Positions 8,203 to 16,774 of a DNA stretch of 62,880 nucleotides are shown in pieces (position 1 is the first letter of the stretch; every line of letters begins with the position of its first letter). The position numbers were made by a program, and so were the translations under genes. Location of the stretch: the NCBI GenBank assembly GCA_023251455.1, contig JAHEYT010000050.1:1-62880 (forward strand). Reading direction: 5' to 3'. The notes under the pieces were generated by a model. The model searched no databases, was not told the DNA's origin, and saw only the letters and a list, made by a program, of their open reading frames with translations. This DNA is from Bacteroidota bacterium (GTDB taxonomy: Bacteria; Bacteroidota; Bacteroidia; Bacteroidales; Prolixibacteraceae).

Positions 8203-10203
8203 ATGTCAAAGATTGGAGTTTTCATTTGCCACTGCGGCGAAAACATTAGCGCAACGGTTGATTGCGGGAGGGTTGCTGAGGCTGTGGGCAAATTGGAAGG
8301 AGTCGAATTCAGCACCGATTATAAATATATGTGTTCGGATCCCGGGCAAACCATCATCAAGCAGATGATTAAGGAAAAAGGCCTCACCGGAGTGGTGGTG
8401 GCAGCCTGTTCGCCCCGAATGCACGAACCAACTTTTCGCAAGGCTTGTTCCGAAGCAGGACTGAACCCATACATGTGTGAAATGGCCAACCTTCGCGAAC
8501 ATTGCTCCTGGGTACACGATAAAAGCGAAGCCACTACGCAAAAGGCGATTGATATCGTCCGCACATTGGTAGAAAAGGTGAAATTTAATAAGCCACTACA
8601 CAATATTAAAGTGCCCATCACCAAAACAGCGCTGGTGATTGGCGGCGGGATTGCCGGAATTCAGGCCAGCCTGGATATTGCCAATTGCGGGCACCAGGTT
8701 ATTCTGGTCGAAAAAGATCCGTCGATTGGTGGTCACATGTCGCAGCTTTCGGAGACTTTCCCAACGCTCGATTGTTCGCAGTGTATTCTGACTCCGCGCA
8801 TGGTGGAAGCCGGTCAGCATCCGAATATCAAATTAATGACATACTCCGAATTAGAGAAACTCGAAGGTTTTATCGGCAACTTTAAAGCCACCATCCGGAA
8901 AAAGGCAAAAAGCATTGACGAAAACCTATGTAATGGTTGCGGACATTGCACAACTAAATGTCCGACGAAAAAAATACCAAGCGAATTCAATACCGGCCTT
9001 GGAATGCGGACAGCGATTTATGTACCTTTTCCGCAGGCAGTGCCAAACAAGCCGGTCATCGATAAAGCAAACTGTTCGTATTACCAGAAAGGCAAATGCA
9101 AGGTTTGCGAAAAAGTTTGTCCTACTGGCGCCATCCGATTCGATCAGGAAGACGAACTGGTTGAAATTGAAGTGGGTGCTGTTGTTGTTGCCACCGGGTT
9201 CAGCATCATGGAGCCATCCGAATTTTCGGAATACGGTTATGGCAAGTATCCTGATGTGATTACCGGAATGCAGTTCGAACGACTTGCCTCTGCCTCAGGA
9301 CCAACTTTGGGAGAAATCCGTCGTCCATCGGATGGGAAAGTTCCGGAGAAAATTGTGTTTGTGGCTTGTGCCGGTTCGCGCGATCCAGCCAAAGGAAAGC
9401 CCTACTGCTCTAAGATTTGTTGCATGTACACGGCTAAACACGCCATGTTGTACCAGCATAAAGTGCATCACGGCAAATCGTATGTGTTTTATATGGACAT
9501 TCGTGCTGCCGGGAAAAATTACGACGAATTTACAAGGCGTGCCATTGTTGAGGATGAAGTGAACTACATCCGTGGCCGCGTTTCGAAAGTCTATGAGGAA
9601 AACGGCAAGTTGATCGTAAAAGGTGTAGACACTTTGCTGAATGCCAAACCTGTCGAAATTCAGGCGGATATGGTGGTTCTGGCCACAGCTGTTGTAGCCA
9701 ATGGCGGAGCAGAAGAGTTGGCCCAGAAAATGCATATTTCGTACGATAACTATAGCTTCTATTCAGAAGCTCACCCGAAACTAAAACCAGTTGAAACCAA
9801 TACCGCGGGAATTTTCCTTGCCGGGGCTTGTCAGGCGCCAAAAGATATTCCTGAAACTGTTTCTCAGGCTTCGGGAGCTGCCGCCAAGGTGGCCATTTTA
9901 TTCTCTCAGAATGAATTGAGCCGCGAACCGGTTGTGGCCGTTGTTAACCGTTCACCTGCTCCATTGTATTCAACTTGCGTAGGCTGTTTCATGTGTGCAA
10001 CCGCTTGTCCATACAATGCCATTGGTGAAGAACTTATAAAAGACCGGAGAGGCGAGGTGATTAAACGGGTTGCCAAAGTGAATCCTGGATTGTGTCAGGG
10101 CTGCGGAACCTGCGTGGCTTTCTGCCGCTCGAAATCGATTGATATCGATGGCTATTCGAACGAGCAGATGTATTCCGAAGTAATGGCTCTGCTGAATGAG
10201 TAG
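8203..10203 (+). CDS. hdrA: HdrA electron-bifurcating flavoprotein
   Basis: A 666-residue HdrA. The N-terminal domain has GVFICHCGENISATVDC, then a thioredoxin-reductase-like FAD domain with the dinucleotide motif VIGGGIAGIQAS at about 145-156, and the HdrA-specific cysteines in FPTLDCSQCILTPRMVEA. Ferredoxin inserts follow at about 243-255 (CNGCGHCTTKCP) and 300-310 (CKVCEKVCPTGAI). The C-terminus has two more [4Fe-4S] motifs, CVGCFMCATACPYNAI and CQGCGTCVAFCRSKSI. In family members the HdrA FAD performs flavin-based electron bifurcation. A short-repeat array begins on the base after its stop codon. Confidence 0.95.
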   Translation: MSKIGVFICHCGENISATVDCGRVAEAVGKLEGVEFSTDYKYMCSDPGQTIIKQMIKEKGLTGVVVAACSPRMHEPTFRKACSEAGLNPYMCEMANLREHCSWVHDKSEATTQKAIDIVRTLVEKVKFNKPLHNIKVPITKTALVIGGGIAGIQASLDIANCGHQVILVEKDPSIGGHMSQLSETFPTLDCSQCILTPRMVEAGQHPNIKLMTYSELEKLEGFIGNFKATIRKKAKSIDENLCNGCGHCTTKCPTKKIPSEFNTGLGMRTAIYVPFPQAVPNKPVIDKANCSYYQKGKCKVCEKVCPTGAIRFDQEDELVEIEVGAVVVATGFSIMEPSEFSEYGYGKYPDVITGMQFERLASASGPTLGEIRRPSDGKVPEKIVFVACAGSRDPAKGKPYCSKICCMYTAKHAMLYQHKVHHGKSYVFYMDIRAAGKNYDEFTRRAIVEDEVNYIRGRVSKVYEENGKLIVKGVDTLLNAKPVEIQADMVVLATAVVANGGAEELAQKMHISYDNYSFYSEAHPKLKPVETNTAGIFLAGACQAPKDIPETVSQASGAAAKVAILFSQNELSREPVVAVVNRSPAPLYSTCVGCFMCATACPYNAIGEELIKDRRGEVIKRVAKVNPGLCQGCGTCVAFCRSKSIDIDGYSNEQMYSEVMALLNE

Positions 10204-10238
10204 ATTTGAAAATTTGAGGATGTGAAGATTTGAAAATT
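10204..10238 (+). repeat. Short-unit ATTTGAnn repeat array
   Basis: Four imperfect units of the ATTTGA(A/G)(A/G) type follow hdrA immediately after its stop. The same motif recurs at 12584-12618 and, inverted, at 13060-13092 and 60200-60221. The rest of the gap to the next gene contains three TTGTAAAT-like units (10300-10330). Confidence 0.6.
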
Positions 10239-10336
10239 AGTTCCGGAAAATGATTGCTGAATTTGCACATGTTCATAAGTATTTTCTAATGGCATCCGGA
10301 ATTGTAAATTGTAAATCAGTAAATTGTAAATAAAAA

Positions 10337-10783
10337 ATGACCGAATTCGAACCTAAAATAGTAGCTTTTGTTTGCAACTGGTGTACTTATGCTGGCGCCG
10401 ACCTGACAGGTACCAGCCGCATTAAATATGCACAGAATGTGAAAATCATCCGCTTCCCCTGTACCGGGCGGATCGATTTTATGTTGCTCCTGAAATCGTT
10501 TGGAGAAGGCGCCGATGGGATCATCGTTTCAGGATGCCACCCCAACGATTGCCATTATACATCCGGAAATTTCCACGCGCGCCGTCGCTGGATCATGTTC
10601 CGTGGTTTGCTCGATTTGCTTGGAATCGATGTGCGGAGAATACAATATTCGTGGGTATCGGCTGCCGAGGGCGCCAAATGGGCCGATGTGGTAAACACTA
10701 CTGTGACCGCCATCCGCGAATTGGGACCGTATGCTGACTACGCTAAAGTAGCCAGTTATCTGGAAAAGGAGGAAAACGTATGA
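10337..10783 (+). CDS. flxD: MvhD/FlxD-type [2Fe-2S] electron-transfer subunit
   Basis: A 148-residue MvhD-family protein. The cysteine pattern is FVCNWCTYAGAD near the N-terminus, FPCTGRID, and GCHPNDCHY at about residues 65-73, which bind one [2Fe-2S] cluster that feeds electrons into HdrA. MvhD occurs with [NiFe] hydrogenase in methanogens; in bacteria the same family, named FlxD, occurs with NAD(P)H dehydrogenase subunits. With no hydrogenase here and the flavoprotein FlxA downstream, the Flx assignment is preferred. Its stop overlaps the next gene by four bases. Confidence 0.9.
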   Translation: MTEFEPKIVAFVCNWCTYAGADLTGTSRIKYAQNVKIIRFPCTGRIDFMLLLKSFGEGADGIIVSGCHPNDCHYTSGNFHARRRWIMFRGLLDLLGIDVRRIQYSWVSAAEGAKWADVVNTTVTAIRELGPYADYAKVASYLEKEENV

Positions 10784-11580
10784 ATGAACTGATACAAAAA
10801 GCTGTCAGCCTGCTCGAATCGAACGCCGTTCAGGTGGTGATTGGCTACGGAAAAGGGTCGACCGACCGCACCCGTGCTATATTTCTGACCAAATCGGAAG
10901 ATTGCGAACAGTTGATTTTCGACAGTCGATGCGTGCAAAATCTGGCGGTTTACCTCACTAAAGCTGAGATCAAAAAAATGGGAAAACCCGCCATTGTTGC
11001 GCCCATTCCGGTTTTGAGAAGTATTCTTCAACTGGCTGCCGAAAACCAGATTACAGCCGATAGTCTGGTTGTATTGGGCATTTCTCCGGAAAGCGAACTG
11101 ATCGGATTCGACTCGCCTGATGCGATCGAAACCTATTTGTCTACCAAACAAATCGCTATTGACGAGAAATACCGGAAAGCCATTGACGATATTAAAGCCA
11201 TGCCGGTTGTCGAACGTTTCGAATATTGGGTGAAGGAACTGGAATCGTGTTTCAAATGCTATGCGTGCCGTGCTGCTTGTCCATTGTGCTATTGCACGCG
11301 CTGCACGGTCGAGAATAACCAGCCTCAATGGATTTCAGTAGGATCGCATCCCCTCGGAAACCTCGAGTGGCATGTGATGCGAGCCATGCATCTCGCGGGT
11401 CGCTGTACCGATTGTGAGGCCTGCTTCAAGGCCTGTCCGATGGGCATTCCAATCCATTTGCTGACTAAAAGTATGCTTCAGGATGTGAGTGAAAACTTCG
11501 GAAGTTACGGCCCGTCGCTCCACAAAGACAATACGCTGTCGAGTTTTAAACCCGATGATAAAGAATCATTTATAAGGTAG
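10780..11580 (+). CDS. Flx-type 4Fe-4S dicluster subunit (FlxB/FlxC family)
   Basis: A 266-residue protein whose first 145 residues carry no cysteine ligands and resemble a hydrogenase-accessory or F420-hydrogenase-beta-like domain. The C-terminal half has a crowded cysteine cluster, CFKCYACRAACPLCYCTRC (about 157-175), and CTDCEACFKACPMGIP (about 209-224), consistent with two [4Fe-4S] clusters. It is translationally coupled to the flxD gene (ATGA overlap) and ends two bases before the next Flx subunit. It likely wires NADH-derived electrons from FlxA towards FlxD/HdrA. Which of the names FlxB or FlxC applies cannot be settled by eye. Confidence 0.75.
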   Translation: MNELIQKAVSLLESNAVQVVIGYGKGSTDRTRAIFLTKSEDCEQLIFDSRCVQNLAVYLTKAEIKKMGKPAIVAPIPVLRSILQLAAENQITADSLVVLGISPESELIGFDSPDAIETYLSTKQIAIDEKYRKAIDDIKAMPVVERFEYWVKELESCFKCYACRAACPLCYCTRCTVENNQPQWISVGSHPLGNLEWHVMRAMHLAGRCTDCEACFKACPMGIPIHLLTKSMLQDVSENFGSYGPSLHKDNTLSSFKPDDKESFIR

Positions 11581-11582
11581 CT

Positions 11583-12590
11583 ATGCAGACAGAAAATTAC
11601 CTGATCAGAAAAGCTTCACTCGAAAAGTTGTTCAGCAATTTAATCGGGAACGGAAAAACGATATACGCGCCCAAAACCAAGGGTGAAAGGACGCTTTTTG
11701 AGAAAATTCAGACTTTTGGCGAAATCACGGAAGATTATATTGTGACAACCAACTCGGTAAAATCGGTTGTTTTCCCACGGGTCGAAAAAGTTTTTTCATA
11801 CCATAAAACAAAAGAAAGCACTGAAATTACCGATGCTTCAACTCAAATTTTTCCTGAAGTGGTTTTGTGGGGAACACGCCCTTGCGATGCGGCTGCTTTT
11901 ATTCCGCTCACCGATACGTTCAATGGCGATTATCCGGATGCGCTCTACAACAAGCGTTGGGAAAAAGTATACCTGCTGAGTTTCAGTTGCAGCAAATGCG
12001 ATGATTATTGTTTTTGCACTTCGGTAAACGGTAGTCCCGGAAATATTGCCGGAAGCGACATCCTTTTTACCAAATTGTCGACTGGCGATTATCTGGCCGA
12101 AGCAATTACCGAAAAAGGAAAGAAGCTGGTAGCGGAGAACCAGTCGTTGTTTGAAGCTGCTTCTTTGGAAGCCAAAGAACCGAACCTGGCTAAAGTGACG
12201 ACCTATTTTAATCAGGATGAAATTCAGGCTAAATTGCAGAACCTGTTTGAAAATCCGGTTTGGGACGAAAAATCTAGAGCTTGCCTGGGTTGTGGATCGT
12301 GTGCCTTTGTTTGCCCGGTATGCAGTTGTTTCGACATTCAGGATGAAAAACACGGCAGCAAAGGTTCGCGCCTGCGTTGCTGGGATTCGTGTGGGTTTGG
12401 GCTGTTTACTTTGCATACTTCGGGGCACAACCCGCGCGAAACACAGGGAGCACGCTGGCGTCAGCGCATTTTGCACAAATTCCTGTACATGCCCAATAAA
12501 TCGAAAGTTGCCGGTTGTGTAGGTTGCGGGCGTTGTTCGCGTTCATGTCCGGCTGACATCAATATTTTGGAAACCGTTTGCTCAATTTGA
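11583..12590 (+). CDS. Flx-type 4Fe-4S dicluster subunit, HydB/sulfhydrogenase-beta-like
   Basis: A 335-residue cytoplasmic protein of the family annotated as Ni/Fe-hydrogenase or sulfhydrogenase subunit beta. The middle contains LWGTRPCDAAAF and FSCSKCDDYCFCTS, typical of this family. The C-terminal half has CLGCGSCAFVCPVC (about 234-247) and CVGCGRCSRSCPADIN (about 312-327), two [4Fe-4S] sites. Family members pair with a flavoprotein gamma subunit, which is encoded just downstream. No [NiFe] large or small subunit exists here. The stop codon lies inside a short-repeat array, and a four-helix-bundle gene separates it from flxA. Confidence 0.8.
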   Translation: MQTENYLIRKASLEKLFSNLIGNGKTIYAPKTKGERTLFEKIQTFGEITEDYIVTTNSVKSVVFPRVEKVFSYHKTKESTEITDASTQIFPEVVLWGTRPCDAAAFIPLTDTFNGDYPDALYNKRWEKVYLLSFSCSKCDDYCFCTSVNGSPGNIAGSDILFTKLSTGDYLAEAITEKGKKLVAENQSLFEAASLEAKEPNLAKVTTYFNQDEIQAKLQNLFENPVWDEKSRACLGCGSCAFVCPVCSCFDIQDEKHGSKGSRLRCWDSCGFGLFTLHTSGHNPRETQGARWRQRILHKFLYMPNKSKVAGCVGCGRCSRSCPADINILETVCSI

Positions 12591-12618
12591 GGATGTGAAA
12601 ATTTGAAGATTTGAAAAT
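12584..12618 (+). repeat. ATTTGAnn repeat array, left flank of the four-helix-bundle gene
   Basis: The array starts inside the last codons of the upstream Flx subunit (its TGA stop is part of the first unit) and continues as TTTGAGGATGTGAAAATTTG followed by further units. It is close in sequence to 10204-10238 and inverted relative to 13060-13092. Confidence 0.6.
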
Positions 12619-12634
12619 GAAAGAATGATTAGTT

Positions 12635-12985
12635 ATGAGGAATGACAAAGATAATTTGATTGTTAATCTTTCAGTTGACTTTGCGTTAGCGATTATTGAG
12701 TATTGCGAAATATTAGAAGGGAATAGAAAGTACGTCATCGCAAATCAATTACTTAAGTCTGGAACATCTATTGGCGCCAATGTACGGGAAGCTCAGAATG
12801 CTGAGAGTAAGGCAGATTTTATTCATAAATTAAAAATAGCAGCAAAAGAAGCCGATGAAACCGAATATTGGCTCGTGCTCTGTGAAAAATCCGTAAACTA
12901 TCCGGATCCTTCTCATTTGAAAGAAAAATTGAATTCTATTTGTAACGTAATTTCAAAGATTATCATTAGTTCAAAAAAGAATTGA
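12635..12985 (+). CDS. Four-helix-bundle protein of the S23/IVP family
   Basis: A 116-residue, almost wholly helical protein. Typical family sequence includes NLSVDFALAIIEYC, QLLKSGTSIGANVREAQNAE and KLKIAAKEADETEYWL. Relatives are encoded in 23S rRNA intervening sequences and include the Avd accessory proteins of diversity-generating retroelements; most solitary copies have no known role. No reverse transcriptase or rRNA is present. The gene splits the flx operon and is bracketed by inverted copies of the ATTTGA-type repeat, suggesting that it arrived as a small cassette. It has no role in Hdr/Flx chemistry that can be inferred. Confidence 0.85.
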   Translation: MRNDKDNLIVNLSVDFALAIIEYCEILEGNRKYVIANQLLKSGTSIGANVREAQNAESKADFIHKLKIAAKEADETEYWLVLCEKSVNYPDPSHLKEKLNSICNVISKIIISSKKN

Positions 12986-13019
12986 TTCTGAAAATCTAAC
13001 TAAAAATAACACACAGAAA

Positions 13020-13916
13020 ATGGATAATTTGCAACATACTGACGAGGAAATTCTTACATCTTCGCATCCTCAAATCTCCAAATCCTCAAATATTTACGTC
13101 CCGTATTTAATGCGGATCGAAAAGATAACGCTGGAAGCGCCCGGTGTGAAGACTTTCCGGCTGAAATTCGAGAACGAACAGGAAGCTGAGGAGTTCAACT
13201 TTAAGGCCGGACAATTTGGCGAATACTCCATCATGGGTGTTGGTGAATCAACGTTTTGCATTGCTTCGCCGCCAACCCGGAAAGGCTACATCGAATGTAC
13301 TTTCCGACAGGTTGGGAAGGTTACTTCCGCCCTGTCTTCGGCTGAAGAAGGCGATGTAATTGGCTTCCGCGGGCCATACGGCAATACTTTCCCGATGGAC
13401 GAATGGAAAGGCAAAAACCTGTTGTTTATTGCCGGAGGTATTGCTTTGCCGCCTATGCGCTGCGTCATCTGGAATGCCTTGGATTTACGTGAAAATTTCA
13501 AGAATATTACCATTGTTTATGGCGCACGAACTGTTGCCGATTTGGTTTACAAACACGAACTGGAAGAGTGGGGGAACCGTCCGGATGTTCGATTGGTAAC
13601 TACCGTTGATCCAGGAGGCGAAACACCTGACTGGAAAGGCGAAGTGGGTTTTGTACCATCAGTGCTTGAGAAAGCTGCTCCTTCCGCTGAAAATACAATC
13701 GCGATTGTTTGCGGCCCGCCAATCATGATCAAGTTTACTTTCCCGGTATTAGAAAAATTGGGATTTGCGGACCACAACATTTACACAACGCTCGAAAACC
13801 GAATGAAATGTGGCTTTGGAAAATGTGGACGTTGCAATGTGGGCGAAAAGTATGTGTGCCTCGATGGTCCGGTTTTTTCCGGAGAAGAATTGAAATTATT
13901 GCCTGCAGAATATTAA
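13020..13916 (+). CDS. flxA: FlxA-like FAD/NAD(P)-binding oxidoreductase
   Basis: A 298-residue flavoprotein of the PyrK/HydG (sulfhydrogenase gamma) family. An FAD-binding beta barrel (about 30-125, with FKAGQFGEYSIMG and the SPP of CIASPPTR) precedes an NAD(P) domain (IAGGIALPPMRCVI, about 140-153; IAIVCGPPIMIKF) and a C-terminal [2Fe-2S] motif MKCGFGKCGRCNVGEKYVC. It is the NADH entry point of the predicted Flx-Hdr complex. The first about 25 residues are partly encoded by an inverted copy of the operon's short repeat (13060-13092), so the ancestral protein probably began near IYVPYLMRIEKI. The downstream ATG at 13110 is an alternative start. Confidence 0.88.
   Translation: MDNLQHTDEEILTSSHPQISKSSNIYVPYLMRIEKITLEAPGVKTFRLKFENEQEAEEFNFKAGQFGEYSIMGVGESTFCIASPPTRKGYIECTFRQVGKVTSALSSAEEGDVIGFRGPYGNTFPMDEWKGKNLLFIAGGIALPPMRCVIWNALDLRENFKNITIVYGARTVADLVYKHELEEWGNRPDVRLVTTVDPGGETPDWKGEVGFVPSVLEKAAPSAENTIAIVCGPPIMIKFTFPVLEKLGFADHNIYTTLENRMKCGFGKCGRCNVGEKYVCLDGPVFSGEELKLLPAEY
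13060..13092 (-). repeat. Inverted ATTTGAnn repeat array inside the flxA 5' end
   Basis: Three units of CTCAAATC type, the reverse complement of the array at 12584-12618, together bracket the four-helix-bundle gene as an inverted repeat. The array is translated in the annotated flxA frame (SSHPQISKSSNI). Confidence 0.55.
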
Positions 13917-13928
13917 AAGAATACGATT

Positions 13929-13973
13929 ATAAACGACAAAGGCTCTTGAATTTCAGGAGCCTTTGCCGTTTAT
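13929..13973. terminator. Bidirectional terminator after flxA
   Basis: ATAAACGACAAAGGCTC pairs with GAGCCTTTGCCGTTTAT (one mismatch) around an 11-base loop, between the convergent flxA and DUF389 genes. Confidence 0.88.
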
Positions 13974-13982
13974 ATCTGTAGA

Positions 13983-15296
13983 TTAATCAAAGAATACTTC
14001 AATTTGCTTGGAAGGGAAACGGTTTTTCATCCATTTCTTAATCTTTTCTTTTTCAGCATTCTTAAGTTTCTGAGCCTTTGTTTTAACTAATATCATTGCG
14101 ATTGGAATTGGCTCTGTTATTTGTTCCTGAAAAAGCACTGATTCAGAATAAGAGCAGGAGTATATGTTGGGGAACATTGCATTCAATTCAGCAAGAAGTT
14201 GATTCCCGATAAGTTTCTGATTTTTCCCGGCATTCAGGAGTTCATCTTTTGTTTTTATATCCTGATTAAGGCGGTTGATCTCCAGTTTAAGATTCTCAAT
14301 TTCAGTATTCTTACTGCTTTTCTCTGTTGTTGAGAAGCCTTGTGTAACGGAAATTTTCGATTTGTCAATCGAAAAAGTGATTGCTTTTTCATTGATTAAT
14401 TCGATTTGTTTGTCGGACAAAGCATTTCCAACATAAACCAAATTGACTGATTTTGTTGATGGAGAAATTGAATAATCCAATAGGTAATTTCCTTCAACAA
14501 TGGTAACGCTATTTACAAACTTGGACGCTTTTTCATTAAACCTTTCTTTTTGAACCAGGCCATATCCAAAGTAAATGCTAGGTATTACGGTTATCAGAAT
14601 TATAGCGGTAATCCATCGGTTAACTTTCTTTTTTTGTTCAGGATTAACAAGGGTTGTGATCGGGAATTTTAATATCTGGGCAATGGCAACTGAAGACAGT
14701 GCGATAAATACCGTATTAATCGTAAAAAGATAGAAGGCTCCCAAAAAATAACTGAATTGGGCGGTTGCCAAACCGTATCCGGCGGTGCAAAGTGGTGGCA
14801 TTAAAGCTGTAGCAATGGCAACTCCTGGAATCACATTCCCTTTTTGTTTACTACTAATGGCTATAATTCCAGCTGTCCCGCCGAAGAAAGCAATTAATAC
14901 ATCATATATGGTTGGGCTTGTTCGCGCAAGTAATTCGGAGTGAGCAGCAGAAACCGGACTTATGGCAAAATAAGTTGTTGATGCAATTAAACTTGCAACA
15001 ACTGCAAACGTAAAATTCTTGAGGGCTTTCCGGAATAGTGGAAAATTAAATGTCGCAATGCTATAGCCCATCCCGTTTATTGGTCCCATAAGCGGTGAAA
15101 TAAGCATGGCGCCTATGATTACAGCAGTTGAATTCATATTGAGACCAACCGATGCAACAATGATTGCAAAGACGAGAATCCAAAGATTAGTTCCTTTAAA
15201 AATTACATCCTTTTCGATTGACGCATGGATTCTGTCAAAATCGTCAACTTCATCATCCATGTTCAGGTAATGAAAAATGTCAAATTTTGGCTTCAT
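13983..15296 (-). CDS. DUF389/TIGR00341-family membrane protein
   Basis: A 437-residue polytopic membrane protein. The DUF389 core at about residues 35-230 contains NLWILVFAIIVASVGLNMNS, AVIIGAMLISPLMGPINGMG and GVAIATALMPPLCTAGYGLA, with Pro/Gly-rich re-entrant-looking stretches typical of the family. The C-terminal 200 residues form a soluble domain with a coiled-coil-like stretch (about 315-350) after a sixth membrane segment. Function is unknown for the family; transporter-like roles have been suggested. It is transcribed alone, convergent with the flx operon, about 100 bases downstream of a two-component operon on the same strand. Confidence 0.85.
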   Translation of the reverse strand: MKPKFDIFHYLNMDDEVDDFDRIHASIEKDVIFKGTNLWILVFAIIVASVGLNMNSTAVIIGAMLISPLMGPINGMGYSIATFNFPLFRKALKNFTFAVVASLIASTTYFAISPVSAAHSELLARTSPTIYDVLIAFFGGTAGIIAISSKQKGNVIPGVAIATALMPPLCTAGYGLATAQFSYFLGAFYLFTINTVFIALSSVAIAQILKFPITTLVNPEQKKKVNRWITAIILITVIPSIYFGYGLVQKERFNEKASKFVNSVTIVEGNYLLDYSISPSTKSVNLVYVGNALSDKQIELINEKAITFSIDKSKISVTQGFSTTEKSSKNTEIENLKLEINRLNQDIKTKDELLNAGKNQKLIGNQLLAELNAMFPNIYSCSYSESVLFQEQITEPIPIAMILVKTKAQKLKNAEKEKIKKWMKNRFPSKQIEVFFD

Positions 15297-15393
15297 GGTT
15301 TTGGTATTTAAATTAATCGTGTGTGAATGTATTGAAATATTGGTGTTTAGAATTTATCCTTCAAAATGAGCAAGTACAACAATTGAATTCAGT

Positions 15394-16770
15394 TTATGCA
15401 AGAAGAGGAATAGTGACAGTAACTTTTGTTCCTTTTTTAAGTTGAGATTCTATTGCGATTGTTCCATGGTGGATCAGGATAATTTTATCGGTTAAAGTAA
15501 GGCCAAGCCCGTTTCCTGAGATGTTTTTGGCATTATTAGCCCGAAAGAATGGATGGAATATTTTTTCCAAATCCTCCGGATCAATGCCTATTCCTTTATC
15601 CGTAAATTCCGCGACAATGATTTTTGCTTTTACCGATAAAAATATTTCGGCAGATTTGTCCGGCGAAAACTTGCAGGCATTATCCATTAGGTTTGCGATG
15701 GCAGTTTTAAGTAAATGGTGGTTTCCTGAAATAATCAATTCCTTATCATCATCAATTGGTTGGATGAACTCAATTGAAATTTTGTAATCCTTTTTCCGAT
15801 CAATGAGCTCGGCCCTGGTTTCCCAAAGAATTTCATCAATTCGCAACGGATGAAGCGCAATGGCGGAAATATCGGAACTCGCTTTTGCCAAATCGAGCAA
15901 TCCGTTTGAAAGGGCATTCAGATTTTTAATGTCTTCGAGTACAGATTCTAAAATAGCTTCATATTCCGCCTGTGTTCTTGGGTTCATCAGCGAAACTTCT
16001 ATTTGTCCGGTAATGGAAGTCAGCGGAGTACGCAATTCGTGTGATGCGTTTGAAACAAAGCTTCTTTGCATTTCAAAAGCTGATTCAAGGCGTTCAAGCA
16101 TTCGGTTAAAGGTGATCGCCAATTGTGCAATTTCATCAGTTCCATTTCCTTCATTGACCCGCATATCCAAGCTGGCAATGGTAATTTTATCAACCTGCCT
16201 TACTACATCCGACATGGGTTTTAGGGCTTTAGCGGCATAAATTCTGCCGAAAAAGATCGTCGATCCAATGCTGATAATAAATCCGGCTAATATGATCCAG
16301 ATCAGATTGTACAGTTTTATTCTTCCGTAGTTATCGTATGCCGATGCAATTACTACATAATGGTCATTGTTTAATGTGAAAATAAGGCCAACCGCTTCAT
16401 TTTTATCTTCATGGTAGCGAATGCTTTTTTCGTGCCTGATTTTATCAAGAAATGCTTTTGAAATTTGGATCGAGTCATTGTCCAAACTATTATAAATCTG
16501 GCGGCCTTTATCATTGTAGATTAAAACCCTTTCGTTATGAAGGGCGTTTAGCGAATTCCGATCAATAATCTTCATCAGGTTATAATCAACCTCTTTCACT
16601 TCTATCAATAGTTTTGCAGTGGTTAATGCCTTCTTTTCCAATCTGGAATAAAATTCTGCTTCGCGGTAACTGGCTGAAAAATAATAGATAAGAAAAGAAA
16701 AAAGCACTAGAATAAAGGCGACAAGATATGTAAACTGGATAGTGAGACGTGAGCGTATATTTAGTTTCAT
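15394..16770 (-). CDS. Sensor histidine kinase (HAMP-HisKA-HATPase), paired with the regulator at 16775-17461
   Basis: A 458-residue inner membrane kinase. The first helix is at about 12-32 and the second at about 155-180, and they enclose a periplasmic sensor of about 120 residues. A HAMP linker follows (about 180-232), then the phospho-acceptor histidine in NASHELRTPLTSITGQ (about 244) and an HATPase domain with N box NLMDNACKF, G1 DKGIGIDPEDLEKIF and G2 GNGLGLTLT. All catalytic boxes are intact. It starts 4 bases after the regulator stop, so the two are co-transcribed. The pair is divergent from nhaD, suggesting that it senses ion, pH or envelope state (inference). Confidence 0.93.
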   Translation of the reverse strand: MKLNIRSRLTIQFTYLVAFILVLFSFLIYYFSASYREAEFYSRLEKKALTTAKLLIEVKEVDYNLMKIIDRNSLNALHNERVLIYNDKGRQIYNSLDNDSIQISKAFLDKIRHEKSIRYHEDKNEAVGLIFTLNNDHYVVIASAYDNYGRIKLYNLIWIILAGFIISIGSTIFFGRIYAAKALKPMSDVVRQVDKITIASLDMRVNEGNGTDEIAQLAITFNRMLERLESAFEMQRSFVSNASHELRTPLTSITGQIEVSLMNPRTQAEYEAILESVLEDIKNLNALSNGLLDLAKASSDISAIALHPLRIDEILWETRAELIDRKKDYKISIEFIQPIDDDKELIISGNHHLLKTAIANLMDNACKFSPDKSAEIFLSVKAKIIVAEFTDKGIGIDPEDLEKIFHPFFRANNAKNISGNGLGLTLTDKIILIHHGTIAIESQLKKGTKVTVTIPLLA

Positions 16771-16774
16771 CTTT

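Noticed and set aside
12584..13092. Diversity-generating retroelement or 23S rRNA intervening sequence
   Set aside because: The four-helix-bundle family is shared, but there is no reverse transcriptase, template/variable repeat pair or rRNA sequence here.
10204..13092. CRISPR array
   Set aside because: The repeat units are 8-9 bases, contiguous and degenerate, with no spacers and no cas genes.
6788..13916. [NiFe] hydrogenase (Mvh or sulfhydrogenase) operon
   Set aside because: Several subunits resemble Mvh or sulfhydrogenase accessory chains, but no large or small [NiFe] subunit (RxCGxC / DPCxxC motifs) is encoded in the window.
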